This document shows, piece by piece, positions 9,427 through 22,185 of a DNA stretch of 64,000 nt. Each line of letters opens with the position of its first letter. Positions within the stretch are counted from its first letter, which is position 1. This DNA is from Orobanche coerulescens (taxonomy: Eukaryota > Streptophyta > Magnoliopsida > Lamiales > Orobanchaceae): the NCBI GenBank assembly GCA_033398695.1, contig CM065801.1, forward strand, positions 108,524,670 through 108,588,669, read 5' to 3'. The notes under the pieces were generated by a model that saw only the letters and a program-made list of their open reading frames with translations, was not told the origin of the DNA and ran no database searches. A program made the translations under genes and the position numbers.

Positions 9427-10779
9427 TTAGTCCATCATGTTAGATAACGAACTATAGAGGGCGAGCGAGTCCTCCGTTGCGGATATGTTGCTTGATTTGG
9501 CGATCGGGTCGGAAGACTGGTGATCATCGTTCGGTCGTCGATCGCGCTGCCCATAGGTTGAGAAGTAACCTTTGCCTGGCCAGAAAGTCTGCGGCTTTGG
9601 CGCGGAAGATCGCGTAGGTTGGGGGAGGTCCTTCGTAAGATGCCTGAACATAGGCGAAAGACCATGGAATCCCCCTAGGACCGAGTATAGGGCGATCTCG
9701 TCGCTTATGGGCTCGCTGTTGAGGATGATCTCATCAACCCGGTCGATGTAGTCCGCGTCGGACTCTTCTTCTCCCTGCCTGATTTTCATCATGCGATGGG
9801 GACCTTCCAGCCGAGCTACCTTGGCAGCGAAGTAAGCTGTGAAGCTGTACGCCAGTTGATCAAAGGAGTTGATGGATCGTGGCGGTAATGAGGTGTACCA
9901 CCTGTGGGCAAGATCGTCCAGCGTCAGTGGGAACATTCGGCATCTGGTTGCGTCTGATGCCCCACACCCGGTCATATAGATTCGGAACTTGCTCAGGTGA
10001 GTCTTGGGGTCCAACCTCCCCTCGTACAAAGGTGTTTGCGGAGGAGCGATCCTACGCTGGATGAGGGCAAGCTCGATGTGGACCGCGAGCAGCTCGCTCG
10101 GCTCGGCGATCTTGTTATTGGCGCCTGCCCCAGATTCTAGGAGCGCCTTCATGTCGTCGAGCTGGCGTTGCATCGCGACCATCGCTGTAGCTTGGTTGCT
10201 CGTGGTTCGGCTTCCGGAGCGGGAGCCGAGGCGATCGTGTACCGATCTCCTGACTCCGCGGTCGCCGACCTCAGTTCTTTGGCGAGGAGGAGCCAGATGG
10301 CTGGCCTGCCTTCTGGGAGTCGGATATGCCGAACTTCTAGTGATGGAGTCGAGCTCCTTCGTCTCGTGGCTGGGGCCAGATTGCCCCGGTCGCCATGATG
10401 GGTCGCTGCCTAGGCGGCTGAAAACAGAGGTGCCCCGGCTTGCGAGCGCCTCTTGTTGTGAATCGAGGCTTCCTGGCGATCGCTGGGACATTAGCCCCTT
10501 GAACTTTCGTTTGGTCACGCGGTGGATGGCCGAGGGGGTTATAGCGGGCGGTGCGTCGAAAGCTCTCCGTCGCTCCCGTAGGATGGCCAGGGCTCCTTCG
10601 ATCTGTTCTGCGGTTTGGAACTGATCGAGCGAGAGGCTTGGGCCGTCCCTCGGGGGCGAGATCGAGAGTTTCGGACCGCGGCAGCTACCCTCCGCCATAG
10701 GCTGGGGCTCGGATTGAGACGGAATGAGGCGTCCGGCGGATCGGCCAGCGGCTTTCTTCGATGTGGAGGCAGAGGTCAT
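9427..10779 (-). CDS. gag: Retrotransposon Gag-like protein, 450 aa, intact
   Basis: Uninterrupted ORF from ATG (MTSASTSKKAAG) to a stop after LSNMMD. The N-terminal half (residues 1-195) is Pro/Ser/Arg-rich low complexity. Residues about 197-217 (QATAMVAMQRQLDDMKALLE) look like a short amphipathic or coiled-coil helix. Residues about 250-375 carry the plant Ty3/gypsy Gag core, with LDPKTHLSKFRIYM, LTLDDLAHRWYTSLPPRSI, FDQLAYSFTAYFA, a QGEEESDADYIDRVD segment and ILNSEPISDEIALY, as in the Retrotrans_gag family. The C-terminus is short and basic; there is no CCHC knuckle and no protease. Such proteins assemble the retrotransposon particle in the cytoplasm. The start is at the LTR-proximal end after a 129-bp leader. 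An open gag with no pol is the definition of a TR-GAG element. The decayed homologue at 942-2302 supports reality of the frame. Confidence 0.88.
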   Translation of the reverse strand: MTSASTSKKAAGRSAGRLIPSQSEPQPMAEGSCRGPKLSISPPRDGPSLSLDQFQTAEQIEGALAILRERRRAFDAPPAITPSAIHRVTKRKFKGLMSQRSPGSLDSQQEALASRGTSVFSRLGSDPSWRPGQSGPSHETKELDSITRSSAYPTPRRQASHLAPPRQRTEVGDRGVRRSVHDRLGSRSGSRTTSNQATAMVAMQRQLDDMKALLESGAGANNKIAEPSELLAVHIELALIQRRIAPPQTPLYEGRLDPKTHLSKFRIYMTGCGASDATRCRMFPLTLDDLAHRWYTSLPPRSINSFDQLAYSFTAYFAAKVARLEGPHRMMKIRQGEEESDADYIDRVDEIILNSEPISDEIALYSVLGGFHGLSPMFRHLTKDLPQPTRSSAPKPQTFWPGKGYFSTYGQRDRRPNDDHQSSDPIAKSSNISATEDSLALYSSLSNMMD

Positions 10780-10908
10780 GATTCTGAAAGTTTTCTTTGA
10801 AGCGCAGTGAGTGTCACTTCAAGTATATACCCCAGAGAATAGTGAGTGTTCTTCGAGACGGTAGGAATAAAAATAAGGGTTAAGATTCCCCTTCCTTCTA
10901 GCGCCAAT
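10780..10908 (-). promoter_or_regulatory. TR-GAG-2 leader and PBS
   Basis: Short leader between 5' LTR and gag. The PBS is next to the LTR at about 10889-10908 (minus strand begins ATTGGCGCTAGAAG), identical in core to TR-GAG-1. Confidence 0.7.
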
Positions 10909-11811
10909 TGTTGTTGCCCGAAACATTATCCGAAGATAGATATTGCTGGAATGGATGGACAACAAACAAAATGCGAGAGCACATCCGAGGGAATGGAAAT
11001 AACGCAAGATTTACCGGGTTTGTTAGGCCCGGGCTCGAATGCTCTTGCGAGGTGTTATTAATAAGAATACATTTGAATACAAATATTAATGTAAGAATGC
11101 GATTACAATGAGTGTAAAAGATCCTAATTATCTAGCTCTTGAGAGAAGCTCTGCGTGTTCTTGTTCTCGTTTCTGCCGACCGTCTCAGGATTGAGAGGTG
11201 CCGAGAGAGAAAAAGTCGAGAGATAGCTGTTGCCAAGAGTGAGAAAGCCAAGTTATGAGCTCAAACACCAGAGAATCAGAGAGAGTCCCCCAGAGTCTCC
11301 CAAGTGTAGGGAGCCTTCTATTTATAGGAGCTGAGATGCCTTTTACTGATGGGCGATCGCCTTTCTTGTAATATAATAAGGGGCGATCGTCTTATGTCAC
11401 ATGAGCTGTCTGCCTTGAAGTCCGCAGCTGCCGCTGGCAGCCAGCTGTGTGGTCCAATGAGGAGCTTGCACGCGTCCTGCATTGCTGTCCTGGGCGGTCC
11501 CACTTGCACCTTTCGGCGGATCTGTCGGTAGGTGAGAAGATGCTGACAGGCTGTGGTCAACGATCCATGTTCTGCAGCGCCTTTTCCGGATCTGCGCATG
11601 TGGGTCTCTGTACGAGCTTCGTCGATCGTCGACTAGATGTGCTGGACTTGGCCGGGCACAAGAGTCGATCGCCTTGGATGTCGATCGCTCGGCACTAGGT
11701 CTTGACCTGGGTCCCGAGATCGGCTAATCTGCTTTGGTCTATATGACTCCGGCTCGGTCGCCTGTCGTCTGTGCCGATCGCCTGTTGAGATGTATAATTC
11801 TCGACACAACA
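10909..11811 (-). repeat. TR-GAG-2 5' LTR, 903 bp
   Basis: Plus strand TGTTGTTGCCCG... to ...CTCGACACAACA. It matches 7715-8662, with some segments missing relative to it near 11640-11660. GCGATCGCC motifs at about 11350-11390 and 11666-11780; TATA at 11319-11326. It should drive gag transcription toward lower coordinates. Confidence 0.87.
11319..11326 (-). promoter_or_regulatory. TATA box of TR-GAG-2 5' LTR
   Basis: Minus strand TATAAATA, just downstream of palindromic GGGCGATCGCC at about 11350-11360; the likely gag promoter. Confidence 0.6.
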
Positions 11812-11816
11812 AAAAG

Positions 11817-11990
11817 ATCAACGAGAACCGAGAATACCATCAACATGATAACTCCGACACGATCAACAAAGGATCAACAATAACTGAGAATACCATCAAC
11901 ATGATAACTCCGACACGATCAACAAAGGATCAACAATAACTGGGAATACCATCAACAAGGTAGACTCCAAATGATCAACAATAATGGATC
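11817..11990 (-). repeat. 56-bp minisatellite in LTR A
   Basis: Roughly three tandem units containing GATCAACAAAGGATCAACAA and ACTGAGAATACCATCAAC. The same array occurs with different copy number in LTRs B, C and D. TR-GAG-2 inserted at its left edge. Confidence 0.8.
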
Positions 11991-14600
11991 TCAAAGAAAT
12001 AACCCCGACTGTCGAAACATACCCCCCGGGTGTATGAACAACCATTCGTGAACCGTCGAACATATCCAATCATACATGGAACTATGAACGACCAAACGGT
12101 ATGGCTCAAAGATGGACGTCATAGTACGCCCGATCCGAATATGTTTCAGTGCACATATTCACCCCGTATACGGAATCCAGGATATACGTGGGACAATGTA
12201 CCTAATTAGCCTCAACGAACTACGCCTCGTGTGCACAGACCTTCACGGAAAATATTCACACATGACTATATATGTGCCCGGCTAAAAATCCTACACAATA
12301 TCCAATCGGAATGAAGAAATGACTCCAGATATGTCACGATGCAACATGACAACGAAACTCAAAGAAACACATATCCAATAAGGATCAAAAGACTCACCGA
12401 AGTGAACAACAACAGACTGATAATGAAAAGTCGACACGACCAATCAATATTCAAAACAATAATCCTGGGATCACAAACCCCAAATGATAATCCATACGAT
12501 CAACAATATCAGACAACAGTTCTGGGATCAACATCCCTCATTGAGACGATCAACACAACCATTAATACCAACAATAGTCCTGGGATCAACATCTCTCAAC
12601 GAACAACCAATACGAATCTCAATATACGAAGCCTCAAAGTACAACATATACAACAACTCAACATAATAATTATCTCATAACTGAACAATACATAAATTAC
12701 CTCAAAGCCGAAGACAACATCCTTTCCACGAACAACAACCCTGAACGAATACACAGTTATACAAATAATCTCAAATAAGGTACCATACATTCAATACCAA
12801 TAAACCTTTATCCCGATACTTATATCATCACGATAACTATCTCGATATCCGATATTCTATATCCTTGACCACAGATAACTCACGTTTTCCTTGAACACAA
12901 TTAAATCATATACCTTATGATTTAATACAACCAGAGCACGATATACAAACCATTATTCCGACAACTTACATTTCTGACAACATTGCTATACGAATTATAA
13001 ATGAAATCAAAACGAAACCATTCATCAAATATTATACACTGAACAAGTAGAAACTTGCCTCGATACCGATACCACGAAACTGTTACCAAAATCCATTGCC
13101 TTCGTCCACGAGCTCCTCAGCCCCGAACAAAGCGATCTACAAACTCTTCGACCTCGACTGCAACACAACGGCCATAATCCACGATCAAAACATCACAACC
13201 TATTGCAATAACCGATTAACACACATTCGATAAAATCAATAACCAGCATACCCAACCGACAAACTCAACGGTTCAACGAAACCTCGACCATATACATAAA
13301 ACCAAATAATCCAACTCAACAAGTATGAACTCTTATCCACAATACAAGCCGTAACTCGATGATCACAAATAACAAGAAATTACCCATCAACAAACACAAT
13401 GGTTCTACAATATCCCGATTAAATACAAATCCAAACAACCCTAACCAATCAAACACGAACTCAAAACCACAATACGATTCCACAATTTGAAGATCATATC
13501 AATAATCAATTTAACCAAGTGCCAAAGCATTGCCGATTCCACATTCAATCTTAAATACGATTACAAGTTTCCTCCTTGTACATTCATAATATAAGCTAAT
13601 TACCGATTATCATCACCAATCCGGACGATCCGATTAATTCAACATTATAGATAACCATATTCCAAAGGTTTCAAATAATTCTATTATCCGAATTGAACAC
13701 TTGTTCAATACGTATAAATTCTCAAACTCAAAAGTGAATCATAATCTTATCAAACCCGTAACTATATTCGTATTCCTATACGAATATTGTATCAAAATAC
13801 ATAACTTAGTTTTAGATATGAATATTCCATATTCATATCCAAAACACCAACATCACTTAAACATGTTCATCATTTCATATAATCCAAGAATTCCTTAAGA
13901 ACACAACTTATTCCGACATCACATTCAAAATCTCCAATACGACATAATATGATGTGTTCTAACATCTAAACAATCCTTATTCACAATTCAAGGTGTATAT
14001 AATCATGTTCTTCAACATATATACTTCTCATAACATCATGAATCGCAACAAACCACCAAGAACATCGAGAATACTACGATTCCATAATCATAACAATATA
14101 ATCAAGGCATTTGATCATCAATTCATTATCTTCCCTTAACAAAATTCTCGTATATACCAAGAATCATCAAAACAATATCAATTCAACCATCATTCATATG
14201 AAAACATGTAGAATATTCCAAGTTCTACTCATTGAGACATTTCATCGAACACTTTGAAGGCATAGTCCAATTCAATCGATTATTCAAAGAAATACTCGAA
14301 TTCGTTCCACAAAACTTCAAGAGAATTGAATGATTACGAGTTTACAATCAAGTTCAATCAACAATCTGAATCAAAACGAAGCAAATCGGCCAAAACACCA
14401 AGAAACCTCAAGAACATCTAAAAACCAAAAGTTTAGGTGTTCTTACCTTCGATCCGGGTGGAAGATGATGTTAATCCATGATCCCAACTTCCAAAACATG
14501 TTGCCATAAGATGTTCTTACTCAAATCCATCCATTTTGCTGAAGAAATCGCGAAGAAACGGAGAGAAAACATGAAAATGGCCGGATGGCTCGGTCCAGGC

Positions 14601-14610
14601 CCATAAATAG
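14601..14610 (-). promoter_or_regulatory. TATA-like box of LTR A
   Basis: Minus strand CTATTTATGG, just downstream of the palindrome cluster; the equivalents in LTRs B and C read CTTATTTAAG and CCTATTTAAG. Confidence 0.5.
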
Positions 14611-14611
14611 G

Positions 14612-15260
14612 CGAGACCTGCCGGACCATTACGGCTGCTATCGGCCAGGGCTTATGACCGTAACCGGCCAGGGCTACCTCACTGCCCGATTCGTCCGGCA
14701 CCCTTACGGCCGTAACCGTCCGTGGCTTACGTATGTAACCGGCCGTGGCCTACCCTACTGCTCAGTTTGGTCGACACCCTTATGTACATAAACGGCAGCT
14801 GGCTTACGTACGTAACTGGCCCTTACGGCCGTAACCGGCCACAGCCTTACATACGTTATTGGAAAGTCCATGCGAGTCACTGCCGACCATGCTCGGCCAT
14901 CCCTGCGAGTCACTGCTGACAATGCTCGGCCACTACAGGTCCTCTCGGCCACGACTCGGCCAGCCGCCCCGTAACGTACGTAACACTTAATCTGTTGCGT
15001 ACGTAATACGTACGTTGACTTGCTACAATATTATACTCGTATTACGTATGTAATACACCCTGTATAGCGTACGTAAATCTATCCGTTGACTCACCTCTCC
15101 ACATCCGCGCCGAAAGCCGCCGACCACAGGCCCCACTATCCGATCACAACTCGGTCCTATCTGATTCCTCTTGTTACATACGTAATGCCTTATGCATAAC
15201 ATTCGTAAAGCGTATAACTTAGCGTATGTTATCTCAACATCTTAACGTACGTTAAGGGCT
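14612..15260 (-). repeat. TACGTA and TTACGGCCGTAA palindrome cluster, U3 of LTR A
   Basis: A dozen or more short palindromes or near-palindromes: TTACGGCCGTAA followed by CCGGCC, TTACGTACGTAA, and GCGTACGTAATACGTACG. They begin about 300 bases inside the LTR start and end at the TATA-like box. Confidence 0.85.
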
Positions 15261-15562
15261 CTATACTTAGCCAAAATCCAACTGTTCCTGTCTGACGTCT
15301 CGACGTACAAAATACAAACATACGGCATACTGAATACACATACTGAATCCAAAAATATTCTCATACGGTATACCTGATATCCAAATCAGTTCAACCTGAT
15401 ACAACATATCCTGAATATATCTGTCAATCAAAAACGATTATCACACCAGTATAAATGTCTCGGTTCTCAATTTATTTTATCCATGCTATATAGATACGAA
15501 ACTATACAGTATATCTCAGATATAATAATGCGAAAAATTATACGGAAAATCCGGGTATTACA

Positions 15563-15950
15563 ATACTACCCCCCTTAAAATAAGTTTCGTCCTAGAAACT
15601 TGCGACCTGTCACCAACAACAGATAAATCCAAAACTTTCCAACTCATCACAAAACAATCAAGTGTCGCCACAAGCGAATAACCAAACCAATATACTTACA
15701 GGTGCATGAAGCCGATGATCTCCCGTGATACTAGCACACGACTCCCACATGAAGTCTCAATACAATCAAAACACACGAATATCACAAATAGCAATTTGAA
15801 AAGAATCTCAAAAAATTTGGAAACTCCAAAAATCGATTTGACTCAAAAGTCAAAAAACTCATTTTCAAAAGCCACGCAACTACCATACCGGTAGAGCCAC
15901 ATAATACACACGCCTAGGTTTCACAAAACCCAAGCTCCGATACCATCTTC
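15563..15950 (-). other. 388-bp internal domain between LTR A and LTR B
   Basis: The PPT is next to LTR A (plus strand ATACTACCCCCCTTAAAA) and the PBS next to LTR B (plus strand GCTCCGATACCA, 15934-15945; minus TGGTATCGGAGC, like the complement of initiator-Met tRNA). A TTTCG...CGAAA motif near the PPT resembles the post-pol sequence of chromovirus E (60781-60795). No coding sequence. Gag and pol appear to have been deleted, leaving only cis signals. Confidence 0.85.
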
Positions 15951-16929
15951 TGTAACACCCCCAAAACCATCTGGGATATTACAGCGCCGTGGGGCTCGTA
16001 GGAACCCACTGTGCTAAAAATCACATGTAACCATTTAAAAATGCCAAAAGGCCAATGACGGTAATATTTTAAATACTCAAATATCTTCAAAAACATAGTT
16101 CTCAAATACCGTCATAAAATACCATTTGAAAATACAAGGCGAAATGCCAAATCTCGACAGTTCAAAATGTACATTAAGCCACCCCTTAAACGTATCGATA
16201 AAATAGTTAGGATGAAGAGTTTAACGAAATAACCCAAGTTCGCAAAGTGCCAAAAGGCCATTTTAAAATACACACACGCAGCGGATAAAAATATCGAAAA
16301 GCCATTTGAAAACACACTCGCAGCGGATAAAATCACAGTTCAAAAATACACATTTGCAGCGGAAATAAAACAACCAGAAATAAATACTCAATTACGAGCC
16401 ACAGCCAGTATCACCTGGGAAGCTCACCCCTTCACGACCGCTACTAGCTCGATCTACGAGTACCTAAAAATAAAGACCATGAAGGGGTCAGCCACAATAC
16501 TCAACAATGATATCGATCACATCATCATAAATAATTACATACCAATGTAATAACGAAGTAAGAATACTACCGATGTAATCTTACCGTTATAACCTTACCA
16601 ATCCATAACAGATCAATCCTTAACATATTCCACATTCCGCATTCTCAATTGACGAAATGAACTCAACAACAATTATCTGTACTGTATTCCAAAAATACCA
16701 AGAATTCTCAAAACATCATCATAACTCATAAGTGTGGAAATAATCCAATCTGTGCCAACTCCTGTCCATAGGATTACACAATCAAATCTCAACATGTATA
16801 AACCAATAATACACAACATATTTGTAGATCAACTACCACATGATAATGATAACAAATCCCGAACATCGACGTATAGTCCGAATGCTCATACGATCAATAA
16901 CAATGATCAACCAATACATCACTGAGAAT

Positions 16930-17070
16930 ATCATCGACATGATAACTCCAATATGATCAACAAAGGATCAACGATAACCGATAATACCATCAACATGATA
17001 ACTCCGACATGATCAACAAAGGATCAACAATAACTGGGAATACCATGAACAAGGTAGACTCCAAATGATC
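16930..17070 (-). repeat. 56-bp minisatellite in LTR B
   Basis: About two units of the array that has about three to four units in LTRs A, C and D. Confidence 0.7.
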
Positions 17071-19690
17071 AACAATAATGGATCTCAAAGAAATAACCCC
17101 GACTGTCGAAACATACCCCCCGGGTGTATGAACAACCATTCGTAAACCGTCGAACATATCCAATCATACATGGAACTATGAACGACCAAACGATATGGCT
17201 CAAAGATGGACGTTATAGTACGCCCGATCCGAATATGTTTCAGTTCACATGTTCACCCCGTATACGGAATCCAGGATATACGTGGGACAATGTACCTAAT
17301 TAGCCTCAATGAACTATGCCTCGTGTGCACAGACCTTCACGGAAAATATTCACACATGACTATATATGTGCCTGGCTAAAAATCATACACAATATCCAAT
17401 CGGAACGCAGATATGACTCCAGATATGTCACGATGCAACATGACAACGAAACTCAAAGAAACACATATCCAATAAGGATCAAAAGACTCACCGAAGTGAA
17501 CAACAACAGACTGACAATGAAAAGTCGACACGACCAATCAATATTCAAAACAACAATTCTGGGATAACAAACCCCAAATGATAATCCATACGATCAACAA
17601 TCTCAGACAACAGTTCTGGGATCAACATCCCTCATTGAGACGATCAACACAACCATTAATACCAACAATAGTCCTGGGATCAACATCTCTCAACGAACAA
17701 CCAATACGAATCTCAATATACGAAGCCTCAACGTACAACATATACAACAACTCAACATAATAATTATCTCATAACTGAACAATACATAAATTACCTCAAA
17801 GCCGAAGACAAAATCCTTTCCACGAACAACATCCCTGAACGAATACACAGTTATACAAATAATCTCAAATAACGTACCATCCATTCAATACCAATAAACC
17901 TTTATCCCGATACTTATATCATCACGATAACTATCTCGATATCCGATATTCTATATCCTTGACCAAAGATAACTCACGTTTTCCTTACAATTAAATCATA
18001 TACCTTATGATTTAATACAACCAGAGCACGATATACAAACCATTATCCCGACAACTTACATTTATAACAACATTGCTATACGAATTATAAATGAAATGAA
18101 AACGAAACCATTCATCAAATATTATAAACTGAACAAGTAGAAACTTGCCTCGATACCGATACCACGAAGCTGTTACCAAAATCCATTGCCTTCGTCCACG
18201 AGCTCCTCAGCCCCGAACAAAGCGATCTACAAACTCTTCGACCTCGACCGCAACACAAAGGTCATAATCCATGATCAAAACATCACAACCTATTGCAATA
18301 ACCGATTAACACACATTCGATAAAATCAATAACCGGCATACCCAACCAACAAACTCAACGGTTCAACGAAACCCCGATCATATACATAAAACCAAATAAT
18401 CCAACTCAACAAGTATGAACTCATATCCACAATACAAGTTGTAACTCGATGATCACAAATAACAATCAATTACCGATCAACAAACACAACAGTTCTACAA
18501 TATCCCGATTAAATACAAATCTAAACAACCCAAACCAATCAAAAACGAACTCAAAACCACAATACGATTCCACAATCCGAAGATCATATCAATAATCAAT
18601 TTAATAAAGTGCCTAAGCATTACCGATTCCACATTCAATCTTAAATACGATTACAAGTTTCCTCCTTGTACATTCATAATATAAGCCAATTACCGATTAT
18701 CATCACCAATCCGGACGATCCGATTAATTCAACATTATAGATAACCGTATTCCAAAGGTTTCAAATAATTCCATTATCCGAATTGAACACTTGTTCAATA
18801 CGTATAAATTCTCAAACTCAAAAGTGAATCATAATCTTATCAAACTCGGAACCATATTCGTATTCATATACGAATATTGTATCAAAACACATAACTAAGT
18901 TTTAGATATGAATATTCCATATTCATATCCAAAACACCAACATCACTTAAACATGTTCATCATTTCATATAATCCAAGAATTCCTTAAGAACACAACTTA
19001 TTCCGACATCACATTCAAAATCTCCAATACGACATAATACGATGTGTTTTAACATCTAAACAATCCTTATTCACAATTCAAGGTGTATATAATCATGTTC
19101 TTAAACATATATACTTCTCATAACATCATGAATCTTAACATACCACCAAGAACATCGAGAATACTACGATTCCATAATCATAACAACCTAATCAAGGCAT
19201 TTGATCATCAATTCATTATCTTCCCTTAACAAAATTCTCGTAAATACCAAGAATCATCACAACAATATAAATTCAACCATCATTCATACGAAAACGTGTA
19301 GAATTTTCCAAGTTCTACTCATTGAGACATTTCATCGAACACTTTGAAGGCATAGTCCAATTCAATCGATTATTCAAAGAAATACTCGAATTCGTTCCAC
19401 AAAACTTCAAGAGTATTGAATGATTACGAGTTTACAATCAAGTTCAATCAACAATCTGAATCAAAACGAAGCAAATCGACCAAAACACCAAGAAACCTCA
19501 AGAACATCCAAAAACAAAAGTTTAGGTGTTCTTACCTTCGATCTGGGTGGAAGATGATGTTAATCCATGATTCCAACTTCCAAAACATGTTGCCATAAGA
19601 TGTTCTTACTCAAATCCATCCATTTTGCTGATGAAATCGCGAAGAAACGAAGAGAAAACATGAAAATGGCCGGATGACTCGGTCGAGGCC

Positions 19691-19700
19691 CTTAAATAAG
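19691..19700 (-). promoter_or_regulatory. TATA-like box of LTR B
   Basis: Minus strand CTTATTTAAG immediately downstream of the palindrome cluster. Confidence 0.5.
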
Positions 19701-20310
19701 CGGGACCTGCCGGACCATTACGGCCGCTATCGGCCAGGGCTTACGGCCATAACCGGCCATGGCTACCTCACTGCCCGATTCGTCCGGCACCCTTACGGCC
19801 GTAACCGGCCGTGGCTTACGTACGTAACTGGCCGTGGCCTACCCTACTGCTCAGTTTGGTCGACACCCTTACGTACGTAAACGGCAGCTGGCTTACGTAC
19901 GTAACTGGCCCTTACGGCCGTAACCGGCCACAGCCTTACGTACGTTATCGGCCAGTCCATGCGAGTCACTGCCGACCATGCTCGGCCACTACAGGTCCTC
20001 TCGGCCACGACTCGGCCAGCCGCCCCGTAACGTACGTAACACTTAATCTGTTGCGTACGTAATACGTACGTTGATTTGCTACAGTATTATACTCGTATTA
20101 TGTATGTAATACACCCAGTATAGCGTACGTAAATCCATCCGTTGACTTACCTATCCACATCCGCGTCGAAAGCCGCCGACCACGGTCCCCACTATCCGAT
20201 CACAACTCGGTCCTGTCTGATTCCTCTTGTTACGTACGTAATGCCTTATGTATAACATTCATAAAGCGTAAAATTTAGCGTACGTTATCTCAACATCTTA
20301 ACGTACTTTA
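19700..20310 (-). repeat. TACGTA and TTACGGCCGTAA palindrome cluster, U3 of LTR B
   Basis: At least ten TACGTA-centred palindromes (for example near 19815, 19880, 19900, 19940, 20030, 20060, 20130, 20233) and three or more TTACGGCCGTAA-type sites, interspersed with CCGGCC. Confidence 0.85.
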
Positions 20311-20617
20311 AGAGCTCTATACTTAGCCAAAATCCAACTGTTCCTGTCCGACGTCTCGACGTACAAAATACAAACATACGGCAAACTGAATACACATACT
20401 GAATCCAAAAATATTCTCATACGGTATACCTGATATCCAAATCAGTTCAACCTGATACAACATATCCTGAATATATGTCAATCAAAAATGATAATCACAC
20501 CAGTATAACTGTCTCGGTTCTCAATTTATTTTATCCATACTGTATAGATACCAAACTATACAGTATATCTCAGATAAAATAACGCGAAAAATTTATACTG
20601 AAAATCCGGGTATTACA

Positions 20618-21005
20618 TACTACCCCCCTTAAAATAAGTTTCGTCCTCGAAACTTGCGACCTGTCACCAACAACAGATAAATCCAAAACTTTCCAACTCA
20701 TCACAAAACAATCAAGTGTCGCCACAAGCGAATAACCAAACCAATATACTTACAGGTGCGTGAAGCCGGTGATCTCCCGTGATACTAGCACACGACTCCC
20801 ACATGAAGTCTCAATACAATCAAAACACACGAATATCACAAATAGCAATTTGAAAACAATCTCAAAAATTTTGGAAACTCCAAAAATCGATTTGACTCAA
20901 AAGTCAGAAAAACTCATTTTCAAAAGCCACGCAACTACCGTACCGGTAGAGCCACATAACACACACGCCTGGGTTTCACCAAACCCAAGCTCCGATACCA
21001 TCTTC
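20618..21005 (-). other. 388-bp internal domain between LTR B and LTR C
   Basis: Same length and layout as 15563-15950: PPT side at 20618-20635, PBS at 20989-21000 (minus TGGTATCGGAGC). No coding sequence. Confidence 0.85.
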
Positions 21006-22004
21006 TGTAACACCCCCAAAACCATCTGGGATATTACAGCGCCGTGGGGCCCGCGCCGGAACCCACCAGGCTAAAAACCGTTTACAAAACCATTTAAAAA
21101 TGCCAAAAGGCCAATGACGGTAATATTTTAAATACTCAAATATCTTCAAACACATAGTTCTCAAATACCGTCATAAAATACCATTTGAAAATACAAGGCG
21201 AAATGCCAAATCTCGACATTTCAAAATGTACGTTAAGCCGCCCCTTAAACGTACCGATAAAATAGTTGGGATAAAGAGTTTAACGAAATAACCCAAGTTC
21301 GCAAAGTGCCAAAAGGCCATTTTAAAATACACACACGCAGCGGATAAAAATACTGAAAAGCCATTTGAAAACACACTCGCAGCGGATAAAATCACAGTTC
21401 AAAAATACACATTTGCAGCAGAAATAAAACAACCAGAAATAAATACTCAATTACGAGCCGCATCCAGTATCACCCGGGAAGCTCACCCCTTCACGACCGC
21501 TACTAGCTCGATCTCCGAGTACCTAAAAATAAAGCCCACGAAGGGGTGAGCCACAATACTCAACAATGATATCGATCACATCATCATAAATAATTACATA
21601 CCAATGTAATAACGAAGTAAAAATACTACCGATGTAATCTTACCGTTATAACCTTACCAATCCATAACAGATCAATCCTTAACATATTCCATGTTCCGCA
21701 TTCTAAATTGACGAAATGAAATCAACAACAATTATATGTACTGTATTCCAAAAGTACCAAGAATTCTCAAAACATCATCATAACTCATTAGTGTGGAAAT
21801 AATCCAATCTGTGCCAACTCCTGCCCATAGGATTACACAATCAAATCTCAACATGTATAAACCAATAATACACAACATATATGTAGATCAACTACCACAT
21901 GATAATGATAACAAATCCCGAACATCGACATATAATCCGAATGCTCATACGATCAATAACAATGATCAACTAATACATCACTGAGAATATCATCGACATG
22001 ATAA

Positions 22005-22185
22005 CTCCAACATGACCAACAAAGGATCAACGATAACCGAGAATACCATCAACATGATAACTCCGACACGATCAACAAAGGATCAACAATAACTGAGAAT
22101 ACCATCAACATGATAACTCCGACACGATCAACAAAGGATCAACAATAACTGAGAATACCATCAACAAGGTAGACTCGAAATGATC
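22005..22185 (-). repeat. 56-bp minisatellite in LTR C
   Basis: Three clear tandem units of the CAACAAAGGATCAACAATAA block, one more than LTR B. This accounts for most of the longer A/B/C spacing once copia-1 is removed. Confidence 0.78.

Larger units (their letters stand above)
7715..11811 (-). mobile_element. TR-GAG-2: complete gag-only LTR retrotransposon
   Basis: LTRs at 7715-8662 and 10909-11811 flank a 2246-bp internal region with one long ORF (Gag, 9427-10779), a PBS and a PPT. Flanking bases are AAAGG (7710-7714) and AAAAG (11812-11816), a 5-bp target-site duplication with one change; joining the flanks restores the array sequence CAAAGGATCAACGA. No Pol domain is present. It shares LTR ends, PBS, PPT and Gag with TR-GAG-1. 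Confidence 0.88.
11812..15562 (-). repeat. LTR A, main part (5' end at 15562)
   Basis: Collinear with LTR B (from about 16970 to 20617), at roughly 95 percent identity judged by eye. Minus-strand LTR start TGTAATACCCGG is at 15562. From that end it contains a U3 palindrome cluster (14612-15260), a TATA-like box (14601-14610), long AT-rich sequence (12000-14570) and a 56-bp minisatellite. No gene; the apparent small ORFs are antisense and repeat with the LTR. Confidence 0.87.
15951..20617 (-). repeat. LTR B, full-length giant LTR, 4667 bp
   Basis: On the minus strand it starts TGTAATACCCGG (20617) and ends GGGGGTGTTACA (15951), TG...CA. U3 palindromes at 19700-20310, TATA-like box at 19691-19700, minisatellite around 16930-17070, the rest AT-rich. 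Ends closely resemble those of chromovirus E (TGTAATATCCGC ... GGGGTGTTACA). No gene inside; this is the reference copy for the family. Confidence 0.88.

Noticed and set aside
12339..12680. Open frame of 113 aa, recurring as 149-152 aa at 22440-22889 and 43751-44209
   Set aside because: It lies antisense inside the giant LTR. The recurrence only reflects LTR copies; composition is Asn/Thr/Ile/Gln-rich as expected from AT-rich noncoding DNA, and copy B breaks the frame.
12000..14570. Search for tRNA, rRNA or host genes in the AT-rich LTR body
   Set aside because: The same sequence recurs in all four LTRs and no cloverleaf or conserved rRNA segment was recognised.
14585..14952. ORFs over the TACGTA clusters (also 19674-20062, 24930-25181)
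   Set aside because: These are repeats read as protein (YVTGPYGRNRP-like); no start context or conservation beyond the repeat.
15706..15894. Repeated small ORF MKPMISRDTSTRLPHE (also 20760 and 33775)
   Set aside because: It sits within the 388-bp internal domain on the strand opposite to the element, with changed reading frames between copies; no recognised domain.
22005..22185. Possible CRISPR-like array
   Set aside because: The 56-bp units are directly adjacent with no unique spacers and lie in a plant LTR.
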